53,889 bases of DNA from Geminisphaera colitermitum TAV2. GTDB taxonomy: Bacteria > Verrucomicrobiota > Verrucomicrobiia > Opitutales > Opitutaceae. The translations under genes and the position numbers were made by a program. This document shows positions 35,064-43,791 of this stretch, in pieces. A model generated the notes under the pieces. The model searched no databases. It saw nothing but the letters and a program-made list of their open reading frames with translations, and was not told where the DNA came from. Location of the stretch: assembly GCF_000171235.2 (NCBI RefSeq), contig NZ_ABEA03000189.1:1-53889 (forward strand), read 5' to 3'. Within the stretch, counting starts at the first letter, position 1; each line of letters begins with the position of its first letter.

Positions 35064-36409
35064 GCCATGACCTCCCGCCGCTCCTCGCGCCCCATGACCT
35101 CCGCCAGCCGGTTGAACACGTCGGCGCGCGCCACGATCTCGTCCACGCGCTGCCGGAGAAATTGTTTGAGCGGCTCGTGCAGCGTGACGGCGCGGTCAAG
35201 CGCGGCGCTTGCGCCTTTCTGATACGCGCCGATGGTAATGAGATCTTCATTACGCTTGTAGATGGCGAGCAGTTCACGGGCGCGGGCGGCGGACTCGACC
35301 TCGGTGGCGGAACAGATGTCGCGCGTGAGCCGGCTGACGCTTTCAAGGACGTCGATCGCCGGATAGTGGTTGGCGTGGGCGAGCGCGCGCGAAAGCACGA
35401 GATGGCCGTCGAGGATGCCACGGACGGCGTCGGCGATGGGTTCGTTCATGTCGTCGCCTTCGACGAGCACGGTGTAGAGCGCGGTGATGGCGCCGGTCTC
35501 GCCCGCGCCCGCGCGTTCGAGCAGGCGGGGCAGAAGCGCGAAGACGGAGGGTGTGTAGCCGCGCGTTGCCGGAGGCTCGCCGATGGCGAGGCCGATCTCG
35601 CGCTGCGCCATGGCAAAGCGGGTCACGGAGTCCATGAGCAGGAGAACATTTTTCCCCTGGTCGCGGTAGGACTCGGCGATGGCGGTGGCGGTGAACGCGG
35701 CGCGCAGGCGGAGCGGAGCGGGCGAGTCGGAGGTGGCGACAACGACGACCGAGCGGGCAAGTCCTTCGGCACCGAGGTCCTTTTCCAAAAACTCGCGGAC
35801 CTCGCGGCCGCGTTCGCCGACGAGTCCGATGACCACGACATCGGCGGCGGAGCCGCGCGCGATCATGCCGAGCAGGGTGGACTTGCCCACGCCGGACCCG
35901 GCAAAGAGTCCCAGCCGCTGGCCGCGCCCGAGCGGCGTGAAGGCGTCGAGCGCGCGCACGCCCGTGGGCAGGGCCTCGCGGATGCGCTGGCGGCGCAGGG
36001 GGTGCGGCGGACGGGAATGGACGGCGTCCACGCGGCGCGTTGGCACGGGACCCGCGCCGTCAAAGGGACGCCCCAATGCGTCGAGCACGCGCCCGAGTAG
36101 TTGGGCGCCCGATACGGGAATGGGCGGACGGTCGCCGGCGGAGACGGAGCACCCGGCGTGCAGGCCGGTGGTTTCGCCCAGAGGCATGAGGAGCACGCGC
36201 TCGCCGCGAAAGCCAACGACCTCGGCCATGACTTCGAAGGCGTCGCGTTCGGAGCGGATCACGCAGATGTCGCCGAGCCCAACGTTGGGGCCTTCGCTCT
36301 CGATGATGAGGCCGGTGACCGCCGCGACCCGTCCGAGGCGGCGCATTGCAGGCGCGTGCCGCACCTGCGTGCGGAGGGCGTCAAGATAAGTGGCGGTGTC
36401 GGGAGTCAT
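35060..36409 (-). CDS. fliI: Flagellum-specific ATPase FliI
   Basis: 449 aa from the ATG at 36409. Walker A GSGVGKST at about residues 171-178, then VVIGLVGERGREVREFLEKD, LLLMDSVTRFAMAQREIGLA and VLVEGDDMNEPIADAVRGIL, all typical of FliI, which powers export together with FliH and FliJ. The few codons before 36409 approach the REPIN between fliI and fliH and are less likely to be coding. Confidence 0.95.
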   Translation of the reverse strand: MTPDTATYLDALRTQVRHAPAMRRLGRVAAVTGLIIESEGPNVGLGDICVIRSERDAFEVMAEVVGFRGERVLLMPLGETTGLHAGCSVSAGDRPPIPVSGAQLLGRVLDALGRPFDGAGPVPTRRVDAVHSRPPHPLRRQRIREALPTGVRALDAFTPLGRGQRLGLFAGSGVGKSTLLGMIARGSAADVVVIGLVGERGREVREFLEKDLGAEGLARSVVVVATSDSPAPLRLRAAFTATAIAESYRDQGKNVLLLMDSVTRFAMAQREIGLAIGEPPATRGYTPSVFALLPRLLERAGAGETGAITALYTVLVEGDDMNEPIADAVRGILDGHLVLSRALAHANHYPAIDVLESVSRLTRDICSATEVESAARARELLAIYKRNEDLITIGAYQKGASAALDRAVTLHEPLKQFLRQRVDEIVARADVFNRLAEVMGREERREVMA

Positions 36410-36453
36410 GGGGTTCGGGAGCCTGTTAATTTGCTTCGTGTGCATGGTTGCAA

Positions 36454-36557
36454 GGTAGGGAGGCCTCTCCGAGGCCTCCGCAAGCGGGGTGTGATGGATG
36501 CGAAATTCATAGGTGATTGGAGCGTGGTTTCGGAGGCCTCGGAGAGGCCTCCCTACC
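36454..36557 (+). repeat. REPIN between fliH and fliI
   Basis: Arms 36454-36480 and 36531-36557, perfect complements and identical to the arms in the act operon. The spacer (GCGGGGTGTGATGGATGCG...) is a third type, unlike the others. Confidence 0.95.
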
Positions 36558-36584
36558 GGGAGATGTCAGTAAAATCAAAAGGCT

Positions 36585-37187
36585 TTAGGTGACGGGGATC
36601 AGTTCCTGTCGAAGCGCCTCCAGACGGGCCGGGCCGCGGGCGTCGGTGATGCCAAAGCGGCTGCGCACAAGGCAGTCGCCGGTGACAAGGGTGTCGTCGG
36701 TCGTGAGTTTGAGATCGGGGAAATGTCCGCTCCAGGCGGGAAGGACTTTTTGCAAGTGCGCGGCGTCGTGCGGGCTGACGACGAGTTCCAGTCCCTCGCG
36801 TTCGGGATGGAGCTGGTCGAGTGCTTCGCGGCATACGCGCTCAATGACTTCGGCAGAGGGTTCGTAGCCGGCGAGCAGGCGACGTCCGACTTCGATGGCG
36901 AGGGGGGGGAGGGCGGCGCGCATCTGGGCCTGCAGGGTCTGCTCCATGCCGGAGAGCTTGCTGAACAATCCTTCCTGCAGGGTCTGCACACTGGCACGCA
37001 GCGCGGCGAGTTCACGGTCGGCGGTGGCGCGGACTTGTTGTTCGCCTTCGCGGAGTCCGCGGGCGTGCGCCGCCGCGAGTTCGGCGGCGGTGTGGCGGGG
37101 CTCGTCGGAGTTGTCATGCGTCGCGGCAACGATGGCCACGCCGGTCAGCGGGCGGTCAAAGGCGATGGTGTGTAGTGGTGAATTCAT
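36585..37187 (-). CDS. fliH: Flagellar assembly protein FliH
   Basis: 200 aa from the ATG at 37187; an in-frame GTG at 37196 would add three residues. An alanine-rich helix (HTAAELAAAHARGLREGEQQ) leads into a domain with LAIEVGRRLLAGYEPSAEVI and GDCLVRSRFGITDARGPARL, as in FliH/YscL regulators of the FliI ATPase. Confidence 0.85.
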   Translation of the reverse strand: MNSPLHTIAFDRPLTGVAIVAATHDNSDEPRHTAAELAAAHARGLREGEQQVRATADRELAALRASVQTLQEGLFSKLSGMEQTLQAQMRAALPPLAIEVGRRLLAGYEPSAEVIERVCREALDQLHPEREGLELVVSPHDAAHLQKVLPAWSGHFPDLKLTTDDTLVTGDCLVRSRFGITDARGPARLEALRQELIPVT

Positions 37188-37206
37188 GACAAGCACCGCG
37201 GTTTAT

Positions 37207-38229
37207 TTACGTGACCATGGCGATTTCGCCGCCGTCGAGGGATATGGTCCCCTCCTCTTCCATGAGGCGGATGGTCTGGATGATGGCGTCCTGCGCGGTC
37301 TCAACGTCGCGCAGGCGCACGGGGCCGAGCATGGAAATTTCGTCGCGCAAACCCTCGGCGGCACGCTTGGAGAGGGAACTGTAAATCTTGTCGCGCAGGG
37401 CCTCGGTGGCGGATTTCATCGCAATGGCGAGCTGGGCGGAGTCCACCTCGCGCAGCACGCGTTGCAGGTCCATGGCGGAGAGGCGGCGGATGTCCTCGAA
37501 GCTGAACATTTTTCGGCGAATCGCGCCGCCGAGCTGGTTGTTGCGTTCCTCGATGCGGGTGAGCAGCGCCTTGGCTGCGTCCTTGTCGATGCCGTTGAGC
37601 AGGTCGGCCACCGCGCGCACGCCGCCGCTGTGGTGAAAGGCGGGCGCGACCTTGCGGTCAAAATGCCGGCTGAGGTTGCGCACCACCTTGGCAACGAGGC
37701 CGAGCGAGGTGCTGTCAATGGTGCCGAGTCGTTCAAGGATTTCCTCTCGCCTGTCGGCATCGAGGAGCGAGAAGACTTCGGCGGCCTTGGGGGCGTCGAG
37801 ATAGGAGAGGACAAAGGCAACGGTCTGCGGCTGCTCCTGCTTGATGAGGTTATAAATCTGGCGGCCTTCCATCCCGGCGATGTCGGCAATGACATCGACG
37901 GTGGAGGCGGCGGCGCTGGCGCCGACGCGGTTGAGGAGCGTGGCGGCCTTGTATTCGCCGCGTGCGATTTCCAAGGCGCGGCGGGCAAACTCAAGGCCGC
38001 CCAGCGTGCTGAGGAGCCCCGCGCCGACAATGGGTGCGAACTCGTCGAGCGCCTGCGTGCGCACGGTGTCGCTGATGAGCGTGAACTGGCCCATCTCGCG
38101 GCAGAGGAGTTCGACCTCGGAGTCCTCGAATTGCTTCAATACTTCAGCCGCCGCCTCGGGGCCGATGACGATGAGGAACACGGCGAGTTTTTGCAGGCGG
38201 GAGAGGTGGGTGTAGTCGATGTCAGCCAT
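37207..38229 (-). CDS. fliG: Flagellar motor switch protein FliG
   Basis: 340 aa. LQKLAVFLIVIGPEAAAEVL at the N-terminus; middle domain EQPQTVAFVLSYLDAPKAAE; C-terminal LSAMDLQRVLREVDSAQLAI and LGPVRLRDVETAQDAIIQTI. The charged torque ridge lies in the last third. FliG couples stator movement to rotation. Confidence 0.95.
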   Translation of the reverse strand: MADIDYTHLSRLQKLAVFLIVIGPEAAAEVLKQFEDSEVELLCREMGQFTLISDTVRTQALDEFAPIVGAGLLSTLGGLEFARRALEIARGEYKAATLLNRVGASAAASTVDVIADIAGMEGRQIYNLIKQEQPQTVAFVLSYLDAPKAAEVFSLLDADRREEILERLGTIDSTSLGLVAKVVRNLSRHFDRKVAPAFHHSGGVRAVADLLNGIDKDAAKALLTRIEERNNQLGGAIRRKMFSFEDIRRLSAMDLQRVLREVDSAQLAIAMKSATEALRDKIYSSLSKRAAEGLRDEISMLGPVRLRDVETAQDAIIQTIRLMEEEGTISLDGGEIAMVT

Positions 38230-38265
38230 GACGGGGAGTGCGGCGGGAGGGCGGGAGGCGGAGGG

Positions 38266-39864
38266 TCAGGTCTTTCGGGTCGCCATCCAGTCGCGCAGGG
38301 CGGCGCCGACGTTGGCGGGTTTTTGTTTGATGAGTTCGTTGAGCATTTCGGGCGTGAGCACGGGGCGCGACGCGGCTCCACCAAGCCCGGTGGCGGCGGC
38401 TCCGGGCTGGCCGGCTGTGCCGTCGCCTGACGGCGGTTGATCGAGAAATTCAACCGGCACGGGCGCGGGGTGCTGGCGTTTCAACATGCGCCAGAAGATG
38501 AAAAAGATCAGCACGGCGACGGCCACGGCCACATAACGGCTGGCGGCTTCGATCCAGCCCTGCACGCGCGTCTCTGTCCGGATTTGTTCGATACGATCAT
38601 CCACACCGGCGGCCTGAAACGGCACTTCCTGCAACGTCACCAGTTCTTCGATACGCCGTCCGGGGGAGGGGCGCAGGCCGAGGGCGTTAACCACGACCTG
38701 ACGCAGGGCGGCGATTTCCGCTTCGGTGCGCGGGCCGGGCGCGGCGCCGCCGGCGGCGGGTGGGCGCGGGGCGATAAAAACGGCGGCGGTGAGGCCGAGG
38801 ATCGTGCCGGGCGAGCGGGTTGTGTTGGTGAGGGTGCGGTTGATTTCGTAGGAGAGGGTGCGGTTCTTGCGCGTCTGGTCGTTGGTCACGGTGGGGCGCG
38901 CCTGGTCGGCGGGGGGGGGAGTGGTGGCGTTGGCCGTGACACCGACGACGCCTCCGGAGCGCGCTTCGCTGGAGTTGGTCACGTCCTCCGTGCTGGTCTG
39001 GGTGCGCACGACCTGGCCGTCAGGATCGTAACGTTCCTCGACGCGCGTGGCGGCCTCGGTGTCGATCTCGGCGGAGACGCGCACCACGGCGTTGCCCGCG
39101 CCGACGACGGGGAGGAGGAGCGATTCCACTTTTTTGGCAAAATACTCCTCCACTTGCTGGCGGTAACGCATCTGGCTGGAGGCGTCGGCCAGCGTGGGAT
39201 CATCCTGCAATTCGGAGGAGAGCACGCGCCCTTTCTGGTCAACGACCGCGACCTGCGCGGGCTTGAGTCCCTGGACGGCGTTGGCCACGAGATTGCGGAT
39301 CGAGTTGACGGCCTCGGTGTCGAGCCGCGGTCCGGTCAACTCGACGAAAACGGAGGCCGTGGGCTTCACGCCTTGGTCAATGAGGAGGAGGCGGTTCTCC
39401 GGCTGCACGATCATGACGCGGGCGCGGGCCACGCCGTCGAGTTGCGAGATGGTCCGCGCCAGTTCTCCCTGAAGAGCCCGCGTGTAGTTGGTGCGCTGCA
39501 CGAAGTCGCTGAGTCCGAACTGGCCTTTGTCAAAGATCTCGAAGCCCACGCCTTCGCCTCCGGGCAGTCCCTTGGCGGCAAGGTCCATGCGCAGGCGGTG
39601 TACCTGATTGGCGGGTACATAGACGGAGCCTCCGCCCGCCGAGGCGCGGTAGGGCACGCCTTGCGCCTGAAGCGCGCTGATGATGGAGGCGGCGTCCTTG
39701 TCGGCGAGGCGTCCGTAGAGGAGCTGGTAATCGGGCTGGCGCGACCAGATGACAAGCGCCGCGACGGAGCCGATCACCGCCAGCGCGGCGACGACCAGGG
39801 AGATTCGCTGGTTGAGCCCGAGTTGTTTCCAGAGGGCGACCAACGATTGCGTGAAGGGTTTCAT
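38266..39864 (-). CDS. fliF: Flagellar MS-ring protein FliF
   Basis: 532 aa. Two helices: about residues 20-45 (ISLVVAALAVIGSVAALVIW) and near the C-terminus (YVAVAVAVLIFFIFWRML). Between them are YQLLYGRLADKDAASIISAL, VGFEIFDKGQFGLSDFVQRT and YRQQVEEYFAKKVESLLLPV. The C-terminal tail binds FliG. A G9 run (38911-38919, coding C) gives PPP in the disordered loop, in frame. Confidence 0.95.
   Translation of the reverse strand: MKPFTQSLVALWKQLGLNQRISLVVAALAVIGSVAALVIWSRQPDYQLLYGRLADKDAASIISALQAQGVPYRASAGGGSVYVPANQVHRLRMDLAAKGLPGGEGVGFEIFDKGQFGLSDFVQRTNYTRALQGELARTISQLDGVARARVMIVQPENRLLLIDQGVKPTASVFVELTGPRLDTEAVNSIRNLVANAVQGLKPAQVAVVDQKGRVLSSELQDDPTLADASSQMRYRQQVEEYFAKKVESLLLPVVGAGNAVVRVSAEIDTEAATRVEERYDPDGQVVRTQTSTEDVTNSSEARSGGVVGVTANATTPPPADQARPTVTNDQTRKNRTLSYEINRTLTNTTRSPGTILGLTAAVFIAPRPPAAGGAAPGPRTEAEIAALRQVVVNALGLRPSPGRRIEELVTLQEVPFQAAGVDDRIEQIRTETRVQGWIEAASRYVAVAVAVLIFFIFWRMLKRQHPAPVPVEFLDQPPSGDGTAGQPGAAATGLGGAASRPVLTPEMLNELIKQKPANVGAALRDWMATRKT
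38911..38919 (-). repeat. Poly-G tract, 9 G (coding-strand C), in fliF
   Basis: In frame, in the disordered loop of FliF. Confidence 0.9.
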
Positions 39865-39900
39865 GTGCGTTGTGCGGCGTGAGGTGGCGTGAGGCGCGCG

Positions 39901-40293
39901 CTAGACGGGCATGCGCATGAGTTCCTGATAGCCATCAACGACTTTGTTGCGCACCTCCACCATAAGGCTGAAGGCGACGGAGGCTTCCTGCAGCGCGATC
40001 ATGCTTTGGTGGAGCTTGTCGCTGTTGCCGAGGAGAACGTCGCGGGTTGCCTGCGTGGCGGCGACCTGCTTGTCGTTCACCGCCGCGACCGCCTTTTCAA
40101 ACACCGCGCCGAAATCCAGCGCCGCCGCGCCCGATGACGAGGCGATGGCGTCGCCCGCGGGAAACAGGCCGGACGCAGCGGATGCACCGGACATGGGCGC
40201 AAGCCCGGCAGACGCGGCGAGCCTGGAGTAATCGGGAAGACTGACGCGCGACGCGGCAGCGGCAATGGGAGGGATGGAACCAATGATCGGCAT
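39901..40293 (-). CDS. fliE: Flagellar hook-basal body protein FliE
   Basis: 130 aa. The C-terminal half (LDFGAVFEKAVAAVNDKQVA, HQSMIALQEASVAFSLMVEV, RNKVVDGYQELMRMPV) is a clear FliE, the junction between MS ring and rod. An alanine-rich head precedes it. Confidence 0.93.
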   Translation of the reverse strand: MPIIGSIPPIAAAASRVSLPDYSRLAASAGLAPMSGASAASGLFPAGDAIASSSGAAALDFGAVFEKAVAAVNDKQVAATQATRDVLLGNSDKLHQSMIALQEASVAFSLMVEVRNKVVDGYQELMRMPV

Positions 40294-40306
40294 GGGCGAG
40301 CGGGGA

Positions 40307-40440
40307 AAAAGTAGGAAGTAGAAATTAGGAATTAGGAAGTGGGCGGCTTCGCCGTCGCTTCGGGTTGCGGAGGTTTTGAGGTGTTCGTGTGCATGGGTTC
40401 GTTTTCTTAATTCTTAATTCTTAATTTTTAATTCCTGCGA
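40307..40440. repeat. AT-rich inverted repeat between fliE and flgC
   Basis: The left part has AAATTAGGAATTAGGAAG; the right part has TTCTTAATTCTTAATTCTTA then TTTTTAATTCC, roughly its complement. AT-rich, unlike its surroundings, and probably another invasive repeat. Confidence 0.6.
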
Positions 40441-40449
40441 AGCGGGCCA

Positions 40450-40872
40450 TCAGCGGCCGATTTCGAGGGCCTTGAGCGCCATTTGTCGTGAGTTTTTCAC
40501 TACTTGCAGGTTGGCCTCGTAGGTGCGCGAGGCGGTGATGAGGTCAACCATCTCGTAGGCGAGGTTGACGTTGGGCATCGTGACCATGCCGCTCGCGTCG
40601 GCGTCGGGATGTTGCGGATCGTAAACGCGCTGCCCCGCCGTGGTGTCGCCGCTCACGCTGCTCACCCGGACGGAGCGCAAGGGAACGCCGTCGATCTGGC
40701 CGAGCTTGTTGGTGAGTTCGGATTCGAAGGACACCATCTGCCGTTGATAAGGCAGCCCGTTGGGGCCTCGCGTGGTGTGCGCGTTGGCGATGTTTTGCGC
40801 GATGATGTCGAGGCGGGTTTTTTGCGCGTTGAGCGCGCTGGAGGTGGGACCGATGCCGGAAAGGAGGTTCAT
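40450..40872 (-). CDS. flgC: Flagellar basal-body rod protein FlgC
   Basis: 140 aa. ALNAQKTRLDIIAQNIANAH and the C-terminal VNLAYEMVDLITASRTYEAN with VVKNSRQMALKALEIGR are the FlgC hallmarks. A rod component following flgB. Confidence 0.95.
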   Translation of the reverse strand: MNLLSGIGPTSSALNAQKTRLDIIAQNIANAHTTRGPNGLPYQRQMVSFESELTNKLGQIDGVPLRSVRVSSVSGDTTAGQRVYDPQHPDADASGMVTMPNVNLAYEMVDLITASRTYEANLQVVKNSRQMALKALEIGR

Positions 40873-40906
40873 TTTGGGGAAAGGGTTGGGATTGGGAATA
40901 AAATGC

Positions 40907-41311
40907 TCAGGAGGCGGTGTTGCTGCCGGTGATGGCGAGGCGGAGTTGCTTGATGTGACGGCTGACGACTTCGGTGAGAAAATCGTATTCCACGGAGTTG
41001 CGGTTCATCGCCAGGAGTTCGGTTTCGAGTTCCACGGAATTGCCGTCGGGGCGCACGGTGCGCGCGCTTGCATCCTCCATCAGGCGCGGCGTCAGGTCGC
41101 TCATCTGCACGCGTTCGGAACCCGAGGCGGCGGCCTCGTTGAAACGCGCCCGGAGTGTCGCCGCAAAATCAGACGAGACATCGAGCCGGCGAAAGCCCGG
41201 GGTCTCGGCATTGGCGATGTTGGAGGCGATGGCCTCCTGGCGAAGCACGGCGGCGTCCAGGAGCTTCCGTGCCAACTGATAGTTGTCGGGCTGGAAGACG
41301 GGTTCGATCAT
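40907..41311 (-). CDS. flgB: Flagellar basal-body rod protein FlgB
   Basis: 134 aa from the ATG at 41311 (an ATG at 41341 would add ten residues of no family likeness). YQLARKLLDAAVLRQEAIAS, NIANAETPGFRRLDV and the C-terminal NRNSVEYDFLTEVVSRHIKQ identify FlgB. It is the first gene of the flagellar cluster. Confidence 0.93.
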   Translation of the reverse strand: MIEPVFQPDNYQLARKLLDAAVLRQEAIASNIANAETPGFRRLDVSSDFAATLRARFNEAAASGSERVQMSDLTPRLMEDASARTVRPDGNSVELETELLAMNRNSVEYDFLTEVVSRHIKQLRLAITGSNTAS

Positions 41312-41514
41312 TGCCCAGCCCGTTAGCAATGCGAATGCCATGCTGGCGCATGGATTTTTAATATATTGATAATAAATGTAATAAAAAACTCTGGTCTCTC
41401 GGGAATATTATCCGGACATGAGCATCGGGCATGCCGTGACGCCTGGCGGCAGAATTTGCCGGGGATGCCTTCATTTGCCTCCGAATGCGCCGATAAGCGA
41501 AGGGCACACTCATC
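41312..41514. promoter_or_regulatory. Divergent control region between flgB and cheR
   Basis: An AT-rich core (41355-41412) lies between the two divergent units, in an otherwise GC-rich sequence. It should hold the promoters for flagellar and chemotaxis genes. No sigma-54 or sigma-28 box could be assigned with certainty. Confidence 0.5.
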
Positions 41515-42448
41515 GTGATTTCCGACGCCGACTATCAATTCATCCGCGATCTCGTTTACCGCCGCAGTCGCATCAATCTTGGCGATGCGAAGAAAGAGTT
41601 GGTCTCCGCCCGCCTGGGCAAACGCCTGCGCGTCACGCGGCTGTCATCGATTGGTGAATACTGCCGCTTCATCCAGACGCCCCTCGGACAGGAGGAGATC
41701 GGCCACCTGATCGACGCCATCTCGACCAACCACACCTATTTTTTCCGCGAAGAGAGTCATTTTACCGCCTTGCGCGAACTGATACTGCCCGAATTGCTCG
41801 CGCGCCGCACGAGTGAAAAGTGGCCCGAACTGCGCGTCTGGAGCGCCGCGTGTTCCAGTGGTGAGGAGCCCTACTCCATCGCCATCACGCTCGACCAGCA
41901 ACTGCGCAGCGCCAGCGCCTGGCCGTGGTCGATACTCGCCACCGACATCTCCTCGCGCATCCTCGCCAGGGCCCGCGCGGGACTCTATCCCGCCGAGTCC
42001 GTGGCCAAAATCGACCGCGCCCTGGCCTCAACGTATTTTATTACCGAATACGAAACGAAGGGACGGGGCGACGGCGGCATGGGAGTGCCCGACCGGGCGG
42101 CGGGGGGGGGGGGGGGGGGCCGAACGCGGTGCGTCCATGCACCGCGTTCGGCCCGCGGTGGCGGCCCGCGTGCGTTTCCAACAGGGCAATCTGCTCTCCG
42201 GAGAACTGCCGGCGGGGGCGCCGTTTCACATTATTTTTTGTCGCAACGTCATGATCTATTTCGACCGTCCTACGCAGGAGGAATTGGTCTCCCGCCTTTC
42301 CTCCCGTCTTGTGCCCGGCGGATGGCTGCTCGTTGGTCATTCCGAAAGTCTCTCCGGCATCCGCCACTCACTGAAAATGATTCGCCCCGCAACCTACCGG
42401 GCAAGCGGGATCGGAAATCCCAAAGGCGTGAGCACGACCAAATCCTAA
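41515..42448 (+). CDS. cheR: Chemotaxis protein methyltransferase CheR, frameshifted at a poly-G tract
   Basis: The first frame (from 41515) has YQFIRDLVYRRSRINLGDAK, the IDAISTNHTYFFREESHF motif and the SAM site VWSAACSSGEEPYSIAITL, ILATDISSRILARARAGLYP. After the G18 tract the conserved end (IIFCRNVMIYFDRPTQEELV, GGWLLVGHSESLSGI) is in the next frame, to a stop at 42448. Seventeen, fourteen or twenty G would give an intact protein (310 aa with 17). As written, the first frame runs through to 42987 within cheB. An insert of about 30 residues encoded by the tract and a hairpin is not part of normal CheR. Confidence 0.92.
42102..42119 (+). repeat. Poly-G tract, 18 G, that puts cheR out of frame
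   Basis: The only intragenic tract with G on the coding strand, encoding glycines. Seventeen G would restore the frame. Confidence 0.95.
42120..42151. repeat. Perfect hairpin directly after the cheR poly-G tract
   Basis: CCGAACGCGGTGC pairs with GCACCGCGTTCGG around a GTCCAT loop. Together with the G18 tract it looks like one inserted unit. Confidence 0.9.
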
Positions 42449-42463
42449 AACTGCGAAAAATTC

Positions 42464-43747
42464 GTGACGTCTCTGATCAAGCCGCCCGCCATCCGCGTTC
42501 TCATTGTGGACGACTCCGCCGTGGTCCGGCGCATCGTCAGCGACACACTTGCAAGCGACCCGGCAATCGAAGTCGTGGGCACGGCGATGGACCCTTACAT
42601 CGCGCGCGACAAAATCCTGCGCCTCAATCCGCACGTCCTCACCCTCGACCTCGAAATGCCGCGCATGGACGGACTCACCTTCCTGCGCATCCTCATGGCC
42701 GAGCATCCGCTCCCGGTGGTCATCATGAGTTCGCTGACCCAGCACGGCTCGCAACAGGCGCTCGATGCCCTGCGGCTCGGCGCGGTCGATGTCATCGGCA
42801 AGCCAGACGATTCCGGAACGGTCGGCGAACTCGGTTCGCAACTGATCGCCAAGATCAAGGCCGCCGCCATCGCCCGCCTGCGCAAATCCGATTTGCTACG
42901 TCACCACCTCGCGCCGGGCGAATCCATGTTTGGCGGCGGCGCGCGGTTGATCGGAGCGGCGGCTTTTTCCGCCAATCCGCCGCCTGATGGGGCGAAGGAC
43001 GCTCGAACAGGAGGGGCGCACGGTCGTGCGTCCGACGGCGGATTGACAGAAAAAGCTCCCGCTCCGGCAGACCTGCCGCTCCTTCCGCCCCCGGTCTATG
43101 CGGACGGACGCCTCTCGCCGCGACGTCTCATCGTGCTTGGCGCCTCGACCGGCGGCACCGAGGCGTTGCGCGCCGTGCTTACGCGGCTGCCCGCAGGCCT
43201 GCCGCCCATCGCCATCGTGCAGCACATCCCGGCCACGTTTTCCCGCGCGTTTGCCGACCGGCTCAACAAACTCTGCGCCTTCGAGGTGCGCGAAGCCGCC
43301 GACGGCGACGCACTCACGCCCGGAGTCGCACTCATCGCGCCGGGAAATTATCACATGCTCGTCGAGTGGCATGGCGGCGGCGGCAGCCGTATCCTGTTGC
43401 CCACGACAACATCCGTTGCAACGCCCGGCTACCGCGTGCGCATTGTCGATGGGCCGCGTGTCTGGCATCAGCGGCCCGCCGTGGACCTGCTGTTCAAATC
43501 CGCCGCCGAGCACGCCGGGCGGCACGCCATCGCCGGCGTCCTCACCGGCATGGGCAAGGACGGGGCCGACGGCCTGCTGCGGCTCCGCCAGATGGGTGCC
43601 GTGACTTTCGCGCAGGACGAGGCCAGTTGCGTCGTCTATGGAATGCCTCGCGTAGCCTGGGAAAACGGAGCGGCCCAGCGTCAGGTCGCGCTCGACGCGG
43701 TCCCCGAGTATCTCCTGCACGCCGCCACCGACGCGGTTCCCCGCTGA
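42464..43747 (+). CDS. cheB: Chemotaxis response regulator protein-glutamate methylesterase CheB
   Basis: 427 aa with a GTG start. REC domain (VLIVDDSAVVRRIV; phospho-acceptor D in LTLDLEMPRMDG; VVIMSS; K in IGKPDD). Methylesterase domain with catalytic S in LGASTGGTEAL, H in IVQHIPATFS and D in GMGKDGADGLL. The linker (about residues 160-205) is longer than usual and contains an inverted repeat of 29-base arms. CheB removes methyl groups added by CheR. Confidence 0.95.
   Translation: MTSLIKPPAIRVLIVDDSAVVRRIVSDTLASDPAIEVVGTAMDPYIARDKILRLNPHVLTLDLEMPRMDGLTFLRILMAEHPLPVVIMSSLTQHGSQQALDALRLGAVDVIGKPDDSGTVGELGSQLIAKIKAAAIARLRKSDLLRHHLAPGESMFGGGARLIGAAAFSANPPPDGAKDARTGGAHGRASDGGLTEKAPAPADLPLLPPPVYADGRLSPRRLIVLGASTGGTEALRAVLTRLPAGLPPIAIVQHIPATFSRAFADRLNKLCAFEVREAADGDALTPGVALIAPGNYHMLVEWHGGGGSRILLPTTTSVATPGYRVRIVDGPRVWHQRPAVDLLFKSAAEHAGRHAIAGVLTGMGKDGADGLLRLRQMGAVTFAQDEASCVVYGMPRVAWENGAAQRQVALDAVPEYLLHAATDAVPR
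42954..43064. repeat. REPIN-like inverted repeat in the cheB linker
   Basis: Arms 42954-42982 (GAGCGGCGGCTTTTTCCGCC...) and 43036-43064 complement each other at 25 of 29 positions. Between them is CGCACGGTCGTGCG, a further palindrome. Translated without breaking the frame. Confidence 0.8.
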
Positions 43748-43753
43748 CCGCCT

Positions 43754-43764
43754 CCCCCCCCCCC
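43754..43764 (+). repeat. Poly-C tract, 11 C, between cheB and cheD
   Basis: 27 bases before the cheD start, in the likely ribosome-loading region. Confidence 0.93.
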
Positions 43765-43791
43765 TCCCCTGCCCTGCCCTTCGCCTTCACC

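Noticed and set aside
41515-42987. A 490-codon frame taken as one protein
   Set aside because: After the G18 tract this frame has no CheR similarity and runs antiphase through cheB; the conserved CheR end is in the other frame.
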